Source: Cheiracanthium punctorium
Lineage: Eukaryota; Arthropoda; Arachnida; Araneae; Cheiracanthiidae
Reading direction: 5' to 3'
NCBI GenBank assembly: GCA_038373885.1
Contig: JAWZYV010014407.1
Coordinates: 434,001 to 498,000 of the forward strand
Length of the DNA: 64,000 nucleotides
Made by a program: the position numbers and the translations under genes. Shown here piece after piece: positions 1-11,620 of this stretch. The notes beneath the pieces were generated by a model. It made no database searches. It worked only from the letters and a program-made list of their open reading frames with translations, and was not told the DNA's origin. Numbering within the stretch: position 1 is the stretch's first letter; each line of letters opens with the position of its first letter.

Positions 1-269
1 CATCATCAGCAATGTTAACAGACAATACAGAAACACCAGTCTCATTCATTTACCGCGTTATACGAGCCTTTTTTAACGCGTTATAGGAAAAAGATCGCAG
101 ATATTTTCTTCCGCGTTGTACGAACATGTGTTATACTGGGGGTCTACTACTAAAAATCGTTTCGTCAACAAGCACATTTTCCTAAGTACGTTATTTTACA
201 AAGTTTTCAGTTACAACGTTTCAGCAAACAGTTTTCTGTTGGCTGTAGTTCAAAGAAATGAAATCTCCC

Positions 270-640
270 GAAGTTCTTGGTAGACAATTTAAATAAACTA
301 ATTTTAAAAGACACTCGAAAAAAAATTCAGGATGATTCTTTATAATCAGCACTACACACTGGAATAAATGAAAAAAATGATACATTTTCTGAAATTTCCT
401 GAAAATGTTTTTAAACATAGGATAGTGCAGCAAAATTTTTTAGAAACATCCTGTAAAATTTTCGATTTTTAAGAATTTTTTCCAAAAAGTTTTGTAACTG
501 ATACAGGTTTAGTGTTTATTTCAGTGTCCAGTACAGCTTGTAAAGAAACGTTATAAGATTTTGACGTGCTTGACTCTATTTGTATTATGTACCAAATCAC
601 ATGAATTTTTCTAAATATAACGTTAACAGGATCCTTTTTT
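270..640. repeat. AT-rich dispersed repeat, copy 1
   Basis: About 370 bases resembling 3740-4100 (same strand) and 50275-50500. Shared landmarks include the start 'aaataaactaat', a central 'gatttttaagaattttttt', 'aactgatacag', 'gtttatttcag' and 'tgtaccaaa-tcacatga'. The copies are well diverged, so this is an old family. There is no recognisable coding content, and a LINE tail or old MITE is possible. Confidence 0.6.
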
Positions 641-2871
641 TAGATTTTTCATAGAGAAAGTAGTAGAAGAAATGAAACGGAAAATATAATCAGAAGATAA
701 AGAGGAATTATGAGTAACCCTCATAAAATAAACTTAAGAAAAAAAAAACTACTGATACAGATTTCAAAGATCAATAACACTAAGATTATCAGAAAAGATT
801 GTTCTATATTTTTTTTTTTATTATTATTTATTTATTTTTATTCAATCGATGATCAGAAAAAGAAACTACCGCCTCATTTACCGGCGTTATAAATCGTCCT
901 TTTCAAATTTTCGTAGAAATAAAAAAAAATACAACAAAAAATTTTCGTCTTTTCAGAAGATAATGAAAACTTTTGGCATTCGTTTATTGGAATTAAATTT
1001 GTGTATACAGCAGGATTTCCGATCAATTCCTCACATAAAAAAATATTAGCTAAGCTAAAAATCCTCAAAACATTTGTAATTTTTTTAAAAAATGTATCAC
1101 GTTTAATTTCTTAAATAAAATAACCATTGAAACAAGCTGCAGTAAACTCTTTAAGCACTTAACGATTTTTTAAAGTAAATAAATAAATAAAAGCATTTTG
1201 GAGCTCAAAGTTTTTTAATTTATGAAAAATCTTGATTTTTAGCCTTTTTCTTTTTCTTAAACACATCAGAGGGAATTCCCGAAATTACGAATTAGGGAGT
1301 GAATTAAGAGAAAATATCAAAAGAAATATTTCCATTTATACATTCCTTTTCAGAGATACTGCATTTTGTTTAAAATTTTATTTCACACCAATTCGCTAAT
1401 TTCTAAAACTTCAGATATTTAAATCTCGTACCCAACGGGAAAATTAGGAACACTATGTAGGTACAAATCAAATAAATTTTCCTTTAAACTAAAACAAAGT
1501 TTTTGAATTAAAAAAAATAATCACAGAAGGAAACCATAATTCTTATGTATGTTTTTGATCATTAATATATCTTGCCCGGTGACCACTGCAAAGGTACAAC
1601 TGACCTTCCAGCAATGCATCAGGGAACTAAAGTTTCTCCAACATTTTTCTGAAACACTTTATAAACTGGTAAGCGGGGTTTCTGAAATGCAATTCAGTTG
1701 ATGAATCATTTGAGATGAATAGTTAAAATTATACATTCCGACACGGTGTAATTAAGGGGGGGGGGGGGAATTTTACTTTTAAATAACGCCAGTTTCATCA
1801 TTAATATATATAATTTAAATAATTATGGTAAAGAGGTTTTGTATTAATTTTAATGATGATAAAAACAAAATGGATCCGATTTAAGTCATTATACTATTGG
1901 AATTTTTTTTTAATTATGCAACTTAACGTTAATTAAAATTAACAATTCTTTTGTCCATCTAAAAGTTGCTAAATCATTTTGGTAAGTTCATTTAACTTTG
2001 AAATTATGCTTAAAAACAAGCCCGTTTAAAATATAAATAAATAAATAAAAAATAAAAATATATATATTGTTAAACACTGTCTGAAAAATTTTCACGGTAG
2101 CTAATTCGCAGTCGTCAAGGGTTAAAGCGGTATTTAAACAATATCAGGAGCCATAAAATAACTTTTTAAAAGGTTATTATAGTAGAAAGAAGAATAAGTA
2201 ATTTCTTAAATATTTACAATAACAATAAATAAAAAGAAATACCTAAGTATTGTATTTGTATGAGTTGTGTAAATAAGCCTTCAAAACCCTTTCGAACAAA
2301 TATGGTAACTTCATGTTTACACTACCTCGTAAACTGTAATACAGATTTTTCTTTCATTAAAACTAAAACCCTACACACTCTCAAAAATCGTTGAAAGCAA
2401 ATAGATGAATAGAAAATGTTGAATTTCACAGATTGTCTAAAAAAACTGTGGCACTTTGGCTAAATTTTCTAGGTTGAAAAGTATTTCAAGTTCAATAGAC
2501 ATTTACGCTTAAATAAATAAATAAATAAATAAGTTCAAGCATGTGTAAATAACCCAGGAGATGTGTCATTTAAAAAGCAATTAAGTCTAAAATTTCAAAA
2601 TTAAAGAAAAATTTCGAAAATTCTTAATACTTTTATGACTTTGTCATCTAAGAGTTAAATTTTCTGAAGCCTACGAGCTTAATTTAAAAAAAAAATAATA
2701 ATAATCTTCAACACTTAATTTATTTTAAATAAATGTTTACCAGTTCCACAATTTTTCAGTAATATTCATTATTAAATTTTTTAGAAACATCTTGAAAATA
2801 TTTAATTAAAAATGGTAATTTTCTTAAAAGTTTTTTTTAATTAGCAATGCAATGTATGTGCTTTGCAGAAC

Positions 2872-2874
<3 letters not shown>

Positions 2875-2919
<45 letters not shown>
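2875..2919. repeat. (AT)n microsatellite
   Basis: About 22 uninterrupted AT dinucleotides. Similar pure (TA)n tracts lie at 4108-4135 and 8941-8982. Confidence 0.95.
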
Positions 2920-2922
<3 letters not shown>

Positions 2923-3453
2923 TCGTTTTATTTATGTACTTTATTTAGTATAAGTTTTAATTCCTCACACATAGTTGACTTTTAAAATGTCTGAGATAGT
3001 TCTCGCCAGCCTCAGGAGAGTTTCTTGAAAAACAATCTGAATTTTTCAAAATTCGTCTGACATTTCTGTACTTGAAGTTCTCTTCAACATACTGATCATT
3101 ACCATACCCATTGTAATAAACATAAAAAAATTGATTTAACAGTTATTTTGTGTCGCTAGAAGAAACAAATTGCATTATACATGAATTACATAAAATCACA
3201 TCTGTGGGTGATAAGTACAGTGCTGCCAAAAGTTTTTTGGAAAAAGTTACTAAATTCAGTTTTTAAAAATCTTCGACGCTAAAACTTGTTTAAATAATTT
3301 TTAACAATAAATTTTTAACTATTGTATATCTAAAACTGTGTTTATTTAAAATTAAAAAGGTAAAATATTTTGTACAGTTGGATTATGATTCTCAGTAGCG
3401 TATTTATCATGCATCCTTAGTACATATGAATATGGTTAATCGATATTAAATCC

Positions 3454-3645
3454 AGATTAACATCGAATTGGAACAAGCAATCGATTTATTTGACGTTGCT
3501 GTAGCTTTAGTTTAAAGTACTTCTCCTGGAAATGATGGTACTATAGAACGGACAGCTGCAGCTCAAAGTTTAATGACAGAAACATCTGGTGGTCTGTCTG
3601 CTATTATTAAACTGCATTTTCTCTACACAGACATAAGACTCTCCA
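3454..3645 (+). pseudogene. Unidentified coding-like relic
   Basis: One frame reads through about 60 codons with a protein-like composition: INIELEQAIDLFDVAVALV, then one TAA, then STSPGNDGTIERTAAAQSLM, then TETSGGLSAIIKLHFLYTD before another stop. The single internal stop and the isolated setting suggest a decayed exon or processed gene fragment. I do not recognise the family. It is on the strand opposite to the surrounding KLF gene, so it is not one of that gene's exons. A chance open frame is possible, but helix-like amphipathic composition is unusual in such AT-rich DNA. Confidence 0.35.
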
Positions 3646-3739
3646 AATGATCTTTACATTGTGAACACTTCATTTCTTTTCTAAAGTATCACTGAACGGA
3701 TTTAAGGGAGTATGACGAAGAAAAAAAATTCTGTTTTTA

Positions 3740-4100
3740 GTCTAGGGGCACAAATTGAAATAAACTAATAGCACCATGGTCTTCAAAAAATTCCAGATGG
3801 TTCTTCATAAGCTGAGTTACACACTGCAATAAGCGAAAAAGCTGTGGCTTTTGTGAAATTCTCAGAAAATTTTCTTAAACATGGATTTGAGCTGCAAGAT
3901 TTTTCGAAGAGTGACACACACGTTTTGCGAAAATTTCCGATTTTTAAGAATTTTTTTCTAAAAGTTTTGAAACTGATACAGATTTATCGTTTATTTCAGT
4001 ATGTAGTACGACAGTTTAAAATTTTGAAGTACCTGGTATAATTAGTTTATTTGTACTTATGTACCAAAATCACATGATTTTTTCGAACTACACCGTTAAA
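3740..4100. repeat. AT-rich dispersed repeat, copy 2
   Basis: Second copy of the repeat at 270-640, in the same orientation, followed directly by a (TA)n tract at 4108-4135. Both copies lie in the KLF intron about 3.5 kb apart. Confidence 0.6.
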
Positions 4101-4103
4101 AAA

Positions 4104-4139
<36 letters not shown>

Positions 4140-4518
4140 TGATTAATCTCGAAAAATACCCCAAAACCATTTGAAAAGTCTCATGGAGAAAAACCGCTAA
4201 AAATGTCACTAATCCCCAGGTAGAAAGTATGTTTCCCAAATGCAGTGAAAAATTTTTACAGTTAGCCTCAAATTCTCTAAATTGGCAACACTGGACAAGT
4301 ACTTCAGAAAAATATCTTTTGGCCTTTTTCATCAGAAAATATGTGTGTACTATAGCAGAAGAATTTGAAAAAAAAAGACCTCTAAACTCTAAAGGAACGG
4401 CGAGATGCCGCAGGGATCATCCCTCGCATCCATTCTCCTCCTGCTCCGAGAGCAAGGGTTCACGGAAGGGGGGCAAGTGCAAAGATACTCAAGTGCAAGT
4501 ACTCAAAAAAGTACCGTA

Positions 4519-4520
4519 CC
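4519..4520 (-). other. Splice donor of KLF exon 1 (bases 4514-4519)
   Basis: The exon/intron boundary on the minus strand is CAG|GTACGG, with the GT at 4519-4518 directly after codon 34. This decides the exon end, because the conserved KLF6/7 block stops here and the continued reading frame ([10 protein letters not shown]...) has no family similarity. Confidence 0.8.
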
Positions 4521-4621
4521 TGCTGCCATCTGTCCTCGAGCGAAGGCTGTGCGTCGTAGTACCCAGTTTCGTGGACGGACTTAAGTTCGCTGAATATGCT
4601 GTCGCTCGGATAGATATCCAT
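4520..4621 (-). CDS. luna: First coding exon of a Kruppel-like factor 6/7 (luna) orthologue
   Basis: Seen: an ATG at 4619-4621 (minus strand, context ACAATGG) opens 34 codons whose product has the pattern SIF-EL--VHETGY---PSLE--WQQ. The sequence then runs CAG|GTACGG, a good GT donor at 4518-4519, with the exon ending exactly after codon 34 (phase 0). Known: vertebrate KLF6 and KLF7 begin with almost the same block, MDV----SIFQEL--VH(E/D)TGYFSALPSLE--WQQ, an acidic N-terminal activation region of a nuclear C2H2 transcription factor. Drosophila luna is the arthropod member. Inferred: the remaining exons, including the three zinc fingers, lie beyond the left edge. This ATG is the first in its frame, and codons upstream are open but lack another ATG. 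The symbol rests on orthology from the N-terminus only. Confidence 0.9.
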
Positions 4622-4915
4622 TGTGTGGGGGGAGAACAAAAAAGAAAATCGGTCGGTTTTTAGTCGAGCATCGCGCCACCGGCCGATGAACAGCAAAACA
4701 CACCAATATCACAAACAAGCACTACTACCGACAAGAGCGCCCGAGTCACCAACTGAATACCGACTGGAGATCTCTAGCTTTTGCTCGAATCGAAAAGCGA
4801 GCCGTTGGAGCGCGGAGGACGCGCCACCGCTCCAGCGAAGGGTTGCCTGCCGGACGCGAGGAATGCGCGCCAAGCTTGGCGAGCGAAAAACTGAGCGTGG
4901 TCCCTAGTCGCTGCA
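4622..4915 (-). promoter_or_regulatory. luna: GC-rich 5' UTR and probable promoter of the KLF6/7-like gene
   Basis: This roughly 290-base block is far richer in G+C and CpG than the DNA around it and lies directly upstream of the KLF start codon, as expected of a 5' UTR or core promoter. On the minus strand it contains arthropod initiator-like TCAGTT motifs (for example plus 4751-4756, which would start transcription near 4754). I see no convincing TATA box. The exact start site is not determined. Confidence 0.55.
4660..4671 (-). promoter_or_regulatory. Four-codon uORF in the KLF 5' UTR
   Basis: On the minus strand ATG CTC GAC TAA lies 39 bases upstream of the KLF start codon and out of frame with it. 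If the transcript starts upstream of here, scanning ribosomes would meet this minimal uORF first. This is a position-based inference only. Confidence 0.4.
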
Positions 4916-5029
4916 ATTTAGCACACTTTGTTGTTTTTTAAGCATTAAGTGATATTAGTTCCAAGGCAAGTAAAATGTGTGTGGGCAATTTTGAGTTCAT
5001 TTTTCAAATTTTTATACGAATTATGTAAT

Positions 5030-5235
5030 TATACATAGTGTCGACAAGTGAATTATGATACACTTTCAAGCAAAATGAAACCAGGAAGATAAATAGGAGT
5101 TATGCATAGATTATGAGGCACCTTCAACGTATGGAAGCAGGGAGTCAAAAAGCGTCTACATGGATAATAATAATTATAAACTTTTAACATATAAGGCAGT
5201 AGTGCGTATTTAAAGTATGAAAGTGCTGTAGATTT
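5030..5235. repeat. Dispersed repeat ('gatacactttc...gtgcgtatttaaa' family), copy 1
   Basis: Shares 'atgatacactttc', 'acttttaacatata' and 'agtgcgtatttaaagt-tgaaagtg' with 17990-18125 (+), 26795-26935 (-) and the palindromic copy at 51120-51455. It is non-coding, and a MITE or Helitron fragment is likely. Confidence 0.6.
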
Positions 5236-5687
5236 CATATTTTATTTTACTTATTTAAGAAATGAAGCGAAGATAACTTTTCCTTTTGCTAATGTTTCAA
5301 TAATATGAAAAAAAAAAAGGTTTCTAGTTTTTCTCTTTGTTTTCAGTCAAGGTAGAGGAGAAGACGGAATCTGTATTTTCTCCTGCCTCTCCCTTCCCTT
5401 GAAATAAAAAAGATAAATAAATAAATTAAATTAATTTTTAAAAAATTAAAACGAATACAGAGTTGTGCAATATTGTAAAAACATAAATTTGGAATACAAC
5501 CTCAAAAATATTGTATTCATTATTAGAATTTTCTCGTATAAAATTGGCGTCTATTTAAAATGTATTTCATTTAGAAAATATTTAATTATATATTTTTTTT
5601 TTTGACTTCGAGTTATGTGTTTAACATTACAGATCATTTCATTCGTAGAGCACGCAAATAATTACACTGATGAGATTTACTTTATGC
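5236..5687. other. AT-rich spacer
   Basis: About 450 bases between the dispersed repeat and the first SINE. It holds homopolymer runs and AT-rich filler, and I see no gene or named element. Confidence 0.6.
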
Positions 5688-5689
5688 CC

Positions 5690-6059
5690 GTCCCGCAGTG
5701 ACTTAGTCACAAATCTCTGCTCTATGAGGACACGGAAAGTGAAGCAGCACCTGATTGGCCATAGCTTGAGAGGGGGGGGGGAGGCTTTCGTCTGGGCTGC
5801 TGTAGAACTCAGTACTCTAATGGGAGCTGGTGCACGTAAAATATGTTTCGTGGCTCCAGTTCCCCCTCATATTCGAATGATACCAGTGGGGATGCCCATT
5901 TCAGGTGCTAGTTCTCTCATCTGGAATTGGTTCAAAAGTCCCCCGAGCAAAGTCGGGCTTCCTCATTAACAAATGAAAGCAGTTCCCTTTCGCCTAGCGC
6001 CGTCCTATATGGAGTTATCTGGCATCGTTTTGCGGTTGCCAGAGGGAATAAGTAACAAC
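5690..6059 (+). mobile_element. tRNA-derived SINE, copy 1 (older)
   Basis: Starts with GTCCCGCAGTG, an A-box-like tRNA segment, and carries a B-box-like GGTTCAAAA near the middle-right. It ends in a degenerate AACAACG tail. It is about 370 bases long and alignable along its length with the better-preserved copy at 20218-20587 (shared 'ggtgcacgtaaaat', 'tctggcatcg', 'cggttgcca'). It has a long G run and many differences, so it is the older copy. No clear target duplication is visible. Such elements are copied by LINE machinery in trans. Confidence 0.75.
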
Positions 6060-8939
6060 GAGACTTAATATCCTTTGATGGATAGTTTATGTTTATATAT
6101 TTTTTTCTTTTACATGTAAAATAGTCTAGCATTAAAGATGCTAATTAGGCAAGGGTTATAAAATCTACTCGTGTTGATAGATTTAGAGGTGTGGCGGCTC
6201 TGGAGCAACAAAGCTTCTTATTATATTTGAAACAAACTAAACGATTCTTTCGAAGACCTGCGAGGTGAAGTTGGTGCAGCGTTAATTCATAGACTAGCAG
6301 TCCCGCGCTCGATTTCGGGTGGAGGTAGATTTCATTTACTCTAAGAAATGCCTGTTTCTTGTCTGTTGGTGTTATATTCTTAATGTAACGTCGATATAGC
6401 TCGCAACCGATCACATTGAGTGTCCGTATAGTATGGGAAAAATATGCAAAGAAGCAGTTGCGTTACGTCTGACCCCGTTCGAGTATAAAAGTTGTGTCGT
6501 TACTTTTTAATTTTTTGGTATTCTGTAGGAAATTTTTGGCCTCATCAAGGCTGAATGCATAAAGATACCGAACATGATAAATGGCTGAAGCCCCGTTTCG
6601 GGCTGTCGCGCGGCCATCGATCTAACGGTTTAGAGTTTGGGGCGTTTTTTTTTTCTGATGTAACCTAAATACGCGTTAAAACCCCTTAAAAAGTTCTTCG
6701 TCCAAGGCACCAATACTTAAGCAGATAGCCCTCGAAAAGCCTTTCCTTAATACACAATACAATATATTAAACATTTTACGTAAAATTGTCTATTTTACGA
6801 CTCCTTTTATTGTGCAGGCCCCGGGGCTACTGACCCTGTTGCCCTTCCCTAAATCTGGCCCTGGAGGCAAGACACCAAACTAGTGCAATGCGCCAAGTGG
6901 GATAAGTTTCAGTTTCTTGGTAACTATGCAAAATTTAAGTTTGGGGAAGAAGACGAATTGTGCAAGAAAAGAATCCCATTAATTATAAAACAGAGTCATT
7001 ACAAAATACGAAACTTATTTCAAGGTAAGGTTATCCCATGCATTACTTAATTTTTATGCTATGTAATGTGCTTCCACTTTTGATTTTCAAGCAGTATCCT
7101 AGTAGTTTGTTGTTAGGAATTACATAAGTTGAAGTGATTTCTTGAAGTTTCTTCAGAAAACCGAGCAAACTCTCAGTTTTCTCTGGCATGCTGTTTTAAT
7201 CGTGCTAAAAAAATCTCGATTTTGTGATTCAGATTATCTATTCACCAGCATCCCACCCTGCAACCACCACGAATGAAAGAATTTTTGTATGAGATATGTG
7301 ATTACGGAATTATCTATCTAAACGATTTACATGTTCCTTTTTTTAAATATATATATATCGAAAAAAAAGTCCCTTTTTCTGTACGAAAGCAAAATATATG
7401 TTCTTTAAATTTTAATACAGTATGAATTAAATATCTAAGTGTCTTTCAAAATTCAGCATAAAATTTTTCTTGATTGTTGAATGTTTGGTATGTAAAATAT
7501 AATTTTTTCATACATGTAACTCCATTTCAGAATTTATTATGATGATAAAATTTTAAAACTGTTTCCTTAAATAACCATGCGTGTTTGTCCAGATTTTTAA
7601 AACATTATTATTAAATACAAATTATTATAATCGTCTTTTTTCTCCAAAAATTTTTATTAATAAAAATGTACTGGAAATTTATACCGCAGCCGCTGACATT
7701 TGAAAAAAAAAATCTAAAGTGCTTTTAGATTTTTACGATGTACTAAAAATTTAAAAGATATAGCATAATGCACGCGTTGGTCCTATTTGTCTTTCTTGTT
7801 TCATTGTGTTCGAAACTCTACCATAATCCACGCATCGTGCATCTTTATCATCTGGTTTCATTAAGATGAAGTGAAATTTTTATACAAAATCTAATTGTTT
7901 AAGAATATCATTAGATGTGTGTGTAAAGAAACCAATGATAATCCATGAGTCAGCTCTATTTGAAAAGCGAGAAACATCAAAGTATTTACAGCTATCAGCC
8001 ATCTTACTACTTTCATATTGATATTCTTTTCTATTTGCTTTTCCTTTCTTTGGCCTTTTTCTTAATTGAACACGCTATAGTCTGTAATATTTCTAAATAA
8101 ATAAATAAAACAAGATTTAAATTTTATATGAACTCGTTTAATTGAAAAATTTTTAGAAAATTATTATTTCGTCTGTATTACAAGTTAAATCCATTATTCT
8201 TGACGATTTTACATCTGTGGGCTGCAAATAAGTTTTTTAATTATTTTCTACGTTAGTTTCATCACTGCATTTATGCGAAAATCTTGTATTGCTTACGCAA
8301 TACACGTGACACGGAGAAATATACGTAATTTCGTTGAGAACAGTATCTGGATTTGTCACAAATTTTTCTACGTACTGTTTTTAGATGATGTCTGTGTCCA
8401 CAATGCTTTAAAAATTAGCATCTGAAAGGATTTGTGTCGAGAATTTCAAATAGTAAGCCTTGTTGAGACGATTCTTATGAAAAATCAGAAATTTAACAAG
8501 TCCAGTACTTGATCGAATCCTCCAAAAACATTTAAATGTTTCCTGTAAATTTTGAAATTTGTTCCAAACAATATTTTGTAGTTAGTATAAAACTTTAACT
8601 AACGATGAAAAGTTTCAGAACCCTTTTATTGAACATAAATGACATGTTTTTAAGAAAAAATATTTAGAGGGGATGCATTTTTGTTTGCCGTATATTTACT
8701 TATACACTGATTCCCCGATCGGTGTTGCTATATCTTCTCATATAAACACTTATGGAAACTTGAGCATTTCTGAAATTCTTTATTTCCCACTATGAAACTA
8801 AAGAAACGTAAGAGGACTCGGGATCTCTTAAATTCTGAAAAATTGATGATTTATCGATTTCGAAATTTTTATACGAAAATTGCATTCTTATAATTGAAAA
8901 CCGCTAAACAAAATTTGTGAATCATGTTTCTATTAGAAA

Positions 8940-8983
<44 letters not shown>

Positions 8984-9459
8984 CAGATATATTAACTTAC
9001 ATCTATCTTCTATGCTCCTACTGCATATTGAAATATTTAATCTTATTTATCGCTGTTCATGATTAGAGTTTTTATGACTTCAAAGGGCTAAGGTTTTGAC
9101 TTACACTTAGAATACATTTTTCTTACACTTAGAATAGATTTAATCCGATCCGATTTTTTTTCAGTTAACAGATTCTGTGACTATCCAAGACTTTTCCTAA
9201 TTTATCAATGAACAGTTTGGTTTATTATTTTTTTAATCGTACAAATAAAAAGACAATAAATTATATTCGATTCTTACTTTTTTTCCAGTACATTGCTAAA
9301 TAAAGTATAAAAAAAAGACATACAATATACGTATTAAAATATATTTAAAAACCAATCTTTTAATTCTTCATTTAATAAAGTACGAATTGTATTTTTAAAT
9401 TAATAGAAAAATGACTTTTTCCAATTAAAGATTTTTTCACGATTAAGGGTCTCTTTAAA
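6060..9459. other. No gene recognised
   Basis: AT-rich DNA. Items seen: a TATA-like GTATAAAAG at about 6484, a GC-richer patch at 6590-6850 with 'gccccgtttcgggc' that may belong to an old element, and a pure (TA)n tract at 8941-8982. All open frames are short and unlike known proteins. Confidence 0.6.
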
Positions 9460-9462
9460 GTT

Positions 9463-9828
9463 CATTTAATAATAACCAAAAATAATTTTAAAGGAATAAT
9501 AATAGTAAATAAAAAATTGTTTGAAGTGGTAATACACCTTAAATAAACTCAGCACGGAAGAAAATTAACTTTTACACTTTACTTCTATAACTTGAAATAC
9601 ATTTGATAATAACTTAAAATAGTTTTAGCGTATAACAGTAGTCAATACAAAATTTTGAAATGATGAGACTTCTTAATTCAGTATGGGATAAATTTAACTC
9701 TTTGAACTTAAAAATTTATTTAATACCGACCAAAAATATTTTATAAAGGAATAATAATAGTAAATAAAAAAATTGTTTGAAATGATAAGACTCCTTAAAT
9801 GAATAAATACAGTATGGAATAAAATTTT
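9463..9828. repeat. Imperfect direct duplication
   Basis: The segment at 9463-9570 is repeated at 9716-9828. Both contain 'accaaaaat', then 'aaaggaataataatag' followed by 'taaataaaa-aattgtttgaa'. A shorter related piece lies between them at 9655-9715. This looks like local tandem duplication of AT-rich sequence. Confidence 0.75.
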
Positions 9829-9849
9829 GAGGCTCAACTGATAAGTAGT

Positions 9850-10060
9850 TTTTAACGGGCGAATGTGTCTCGGCTGAAAAGACTGTTTTACAGGCAGAAA
9901 GGAGAATGGTCTATTCTTTGGCTCTCTCCCAAAAAACCTTCCATAGTCAAAGAGAGTGCATTCTTACTGATATGCTGGTGCGGTGTGCTGACATATTTGG
10001 CAGCATTCAGCAACTCTCGCGTTGTTCACATGCGCAGTCTTTCAGAAGTCGGTTTGAAAA
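9850..10060 (+). repeat. Dispersed repeat pair, copy 1
   Basis: About 200 bases similar to 12658-12850. Both have 'gaaaagactgttttacaggc', 'cccaaaaa-cct', 'gtgcattct' and 'gacatatttg'. The open frame inside copy 1 (82 codons) is not preserved in copy 2 and has no known domain. Confidence 0.7.
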
Positions 10061-10139
10061 TGCTCCTCGTTATTGATAACATTTACAAATGTAACTTCTA
10101 TAATGCTTTATAACACTTTGCCACTTAGTTGCTAAAATT

Positions 10140-10270
10140 TCTGTGATTTCAATTTAGGGGGCTTTCATAAATTACGTAACACTCGAAAAGGGTGTGTGGG
10201 GTTTAACTGAATGTGACAGTTTGTTAGTGGGGGGTAGGGAAGGGGCAACGACGCTGTTATGTCACACTCG
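10140..10270. repeat. Transposon-end-like sequence ('ggctttcataaattacgtaac')
   Basis: The phrase 'ctttcataaattacgtaac' followed by G-rich runs resembles the ends of a widespread class of arthropod DNA-transposon-related repeats. No matching inverted end is seen nearby, so this is called only as a probable fragment. The following stretch to 11330 has no recognised gene. Confidence 0.35.
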
Positions 10271-11339
10271 TGTTACAGTGAATTTTCAAATTTTAGCTCC
10301 ACTTGTTACAGCTTGCTTGCTGGTCAAATGATTTCGACTGCTGCGGTATCTTACCCCTCTGACGAATGGAGGTTGGGCCGTGAAACTGCCATATTTCAGC
10401 TCTTTCATCAAAAAACATGGTTAAATGATGCCAACGCTAAAAACTTTCAGCTGTTGCCATCGATCCATTTGACTACCAACAACATGGTGGTGCTGCCGCT
10501 GTTCTTTAACTGGCTTCATCATAGTAATTTCAGGAAGGGAGACTGCCATTATAAATATATTTTGTGATTCAAATTGAGTAAAGCTCTTATAAAAATAATA
10601 ATTTAAGGTACGTTACGAAAACGAGGGAGTTGTATTAATTCAAAGTGTGAAATACGGAGAAGAGGGTTCAAAATTTACCGAAAAAAGTGTATCCCCTTTG
10701 CCTGCCATTCTATTTGTCTTCGTCTTTCTTTGTGTTCTCTAACTGACATAAATTAATATGCATCGATTGTTATGAAATTTAGGGTCAGGTTGAGTAATTA
10801 CGGCCACACTTTGCAAATTTTAAATTTGAATTTTTAACTCTCTTAATTATAGGGAAAGCATTATATTCATTAATTATGGGAAAACTTTCGCCTTTTAAGA
10901 AAACCTAGTAAACATTTTGTTCCGTAGAATTATTTGCTCAAAATATAAGTGGGTGGTCATAATTATTCAAACAAAATCACAAAATTGAAAAAATTTGGAA
11001 TAATTAGGATCACTTGATTTCTTTTGATACTTACGCTTACAGCTGTTGTTCGAGCAATTGTGGCTATTATTCTTATTTTTGTTTGGTATTAAAGTTACCC
11101 CTGTGTGGAAATAATTGACGCAAATTGAGTAATAAGGTTACAATTTCTACTTCCTTTCATTTACGAAAAAAAGTTAAACTGGATGATCTCGAAAAGTTAT
11201 TTCAAAAGAATAGAAATCGCATCTATTTCTTCAAAGATTCATAATAGTGACATAAAGACGACTTCAATATCACTTGAGATACTTAGTTTTATCACTCACT
11301 TAATTAACTTTTTTTTTAGTGTCAGTTATATAAAAAGGC

Positions 11340-11620
11340 TGAAAATTACAAATTAGGGAACGGGCGGATTTTCCGATTTTTAAAATAGCGCAGATTATTT
11401 TCTATAGTTTTTTTATAAGTTATAAAAAATATGAAACCGACTGTACAAACTGTGTAAATTTTATCACCTTTTTTGTGCCTTTTTTATCTTTTTAAAATAA
11501 AAGCGGTAAAATTTTTATTTTGATGCAGTTCGAACCGGAATCGGGCCAGAAGTCAGTGAGTCAGTGAACCAATCAGTCAGTTATCAGCGTAATTATACTG
11601 GTATATTAGGATTGTGTATT
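11340..11620 (+). repeat. Dispersed repeat ('gggaac-ggtggatttt' family), copy 1
   Basis: Three copies: here, 38050-38330 (minus) and 53565-53825 (plus). Common elements in order: a GGGAACGGGCGGATTTT-like start, 'gcagattattttcta', 'ataattatgaaaaat', 'gtacaaac-gtgta', 'aaccggaat' and 'gtgagtca'. It is non-coding with no visible terminal repeats. Confidence 0.75.

Larger units (their letters stand above)
1..4519. other. Intron 1 of the KLF6/7-like gene (within window)
   Basis: This stretch lies downstream, on the minus strand, of the splice donor at 4518-4519, so it should be the 5' part of the first intron. The gene continues past the left edge. I looked for the second KLF exon, which should begin with residues like TCLELERYL and later encode three C2H2 fingers, and did not see it here. 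The DNA is AT-rich with a (TA)n microsatellite, short homopolymers, two copies of an AT-rich dispersed repeat and a coding-like relic on the plus strand near 3.5 kb. No other gene is recognised. Confidence 0.7.

Noticed and set aside
4229..4663. 144-codon plus-strand frame over the GC-rich block
   Set aside because: It is antisense to the KLF exon, which has clear homology, and its product shows no domain. It is open only because the region is GC-rich.
10259..10567. 102-codon plus-strand frame
   Set aside because: No recognisable domain, and it begins inside repeat-like sequence. Coding potential could not be supported.
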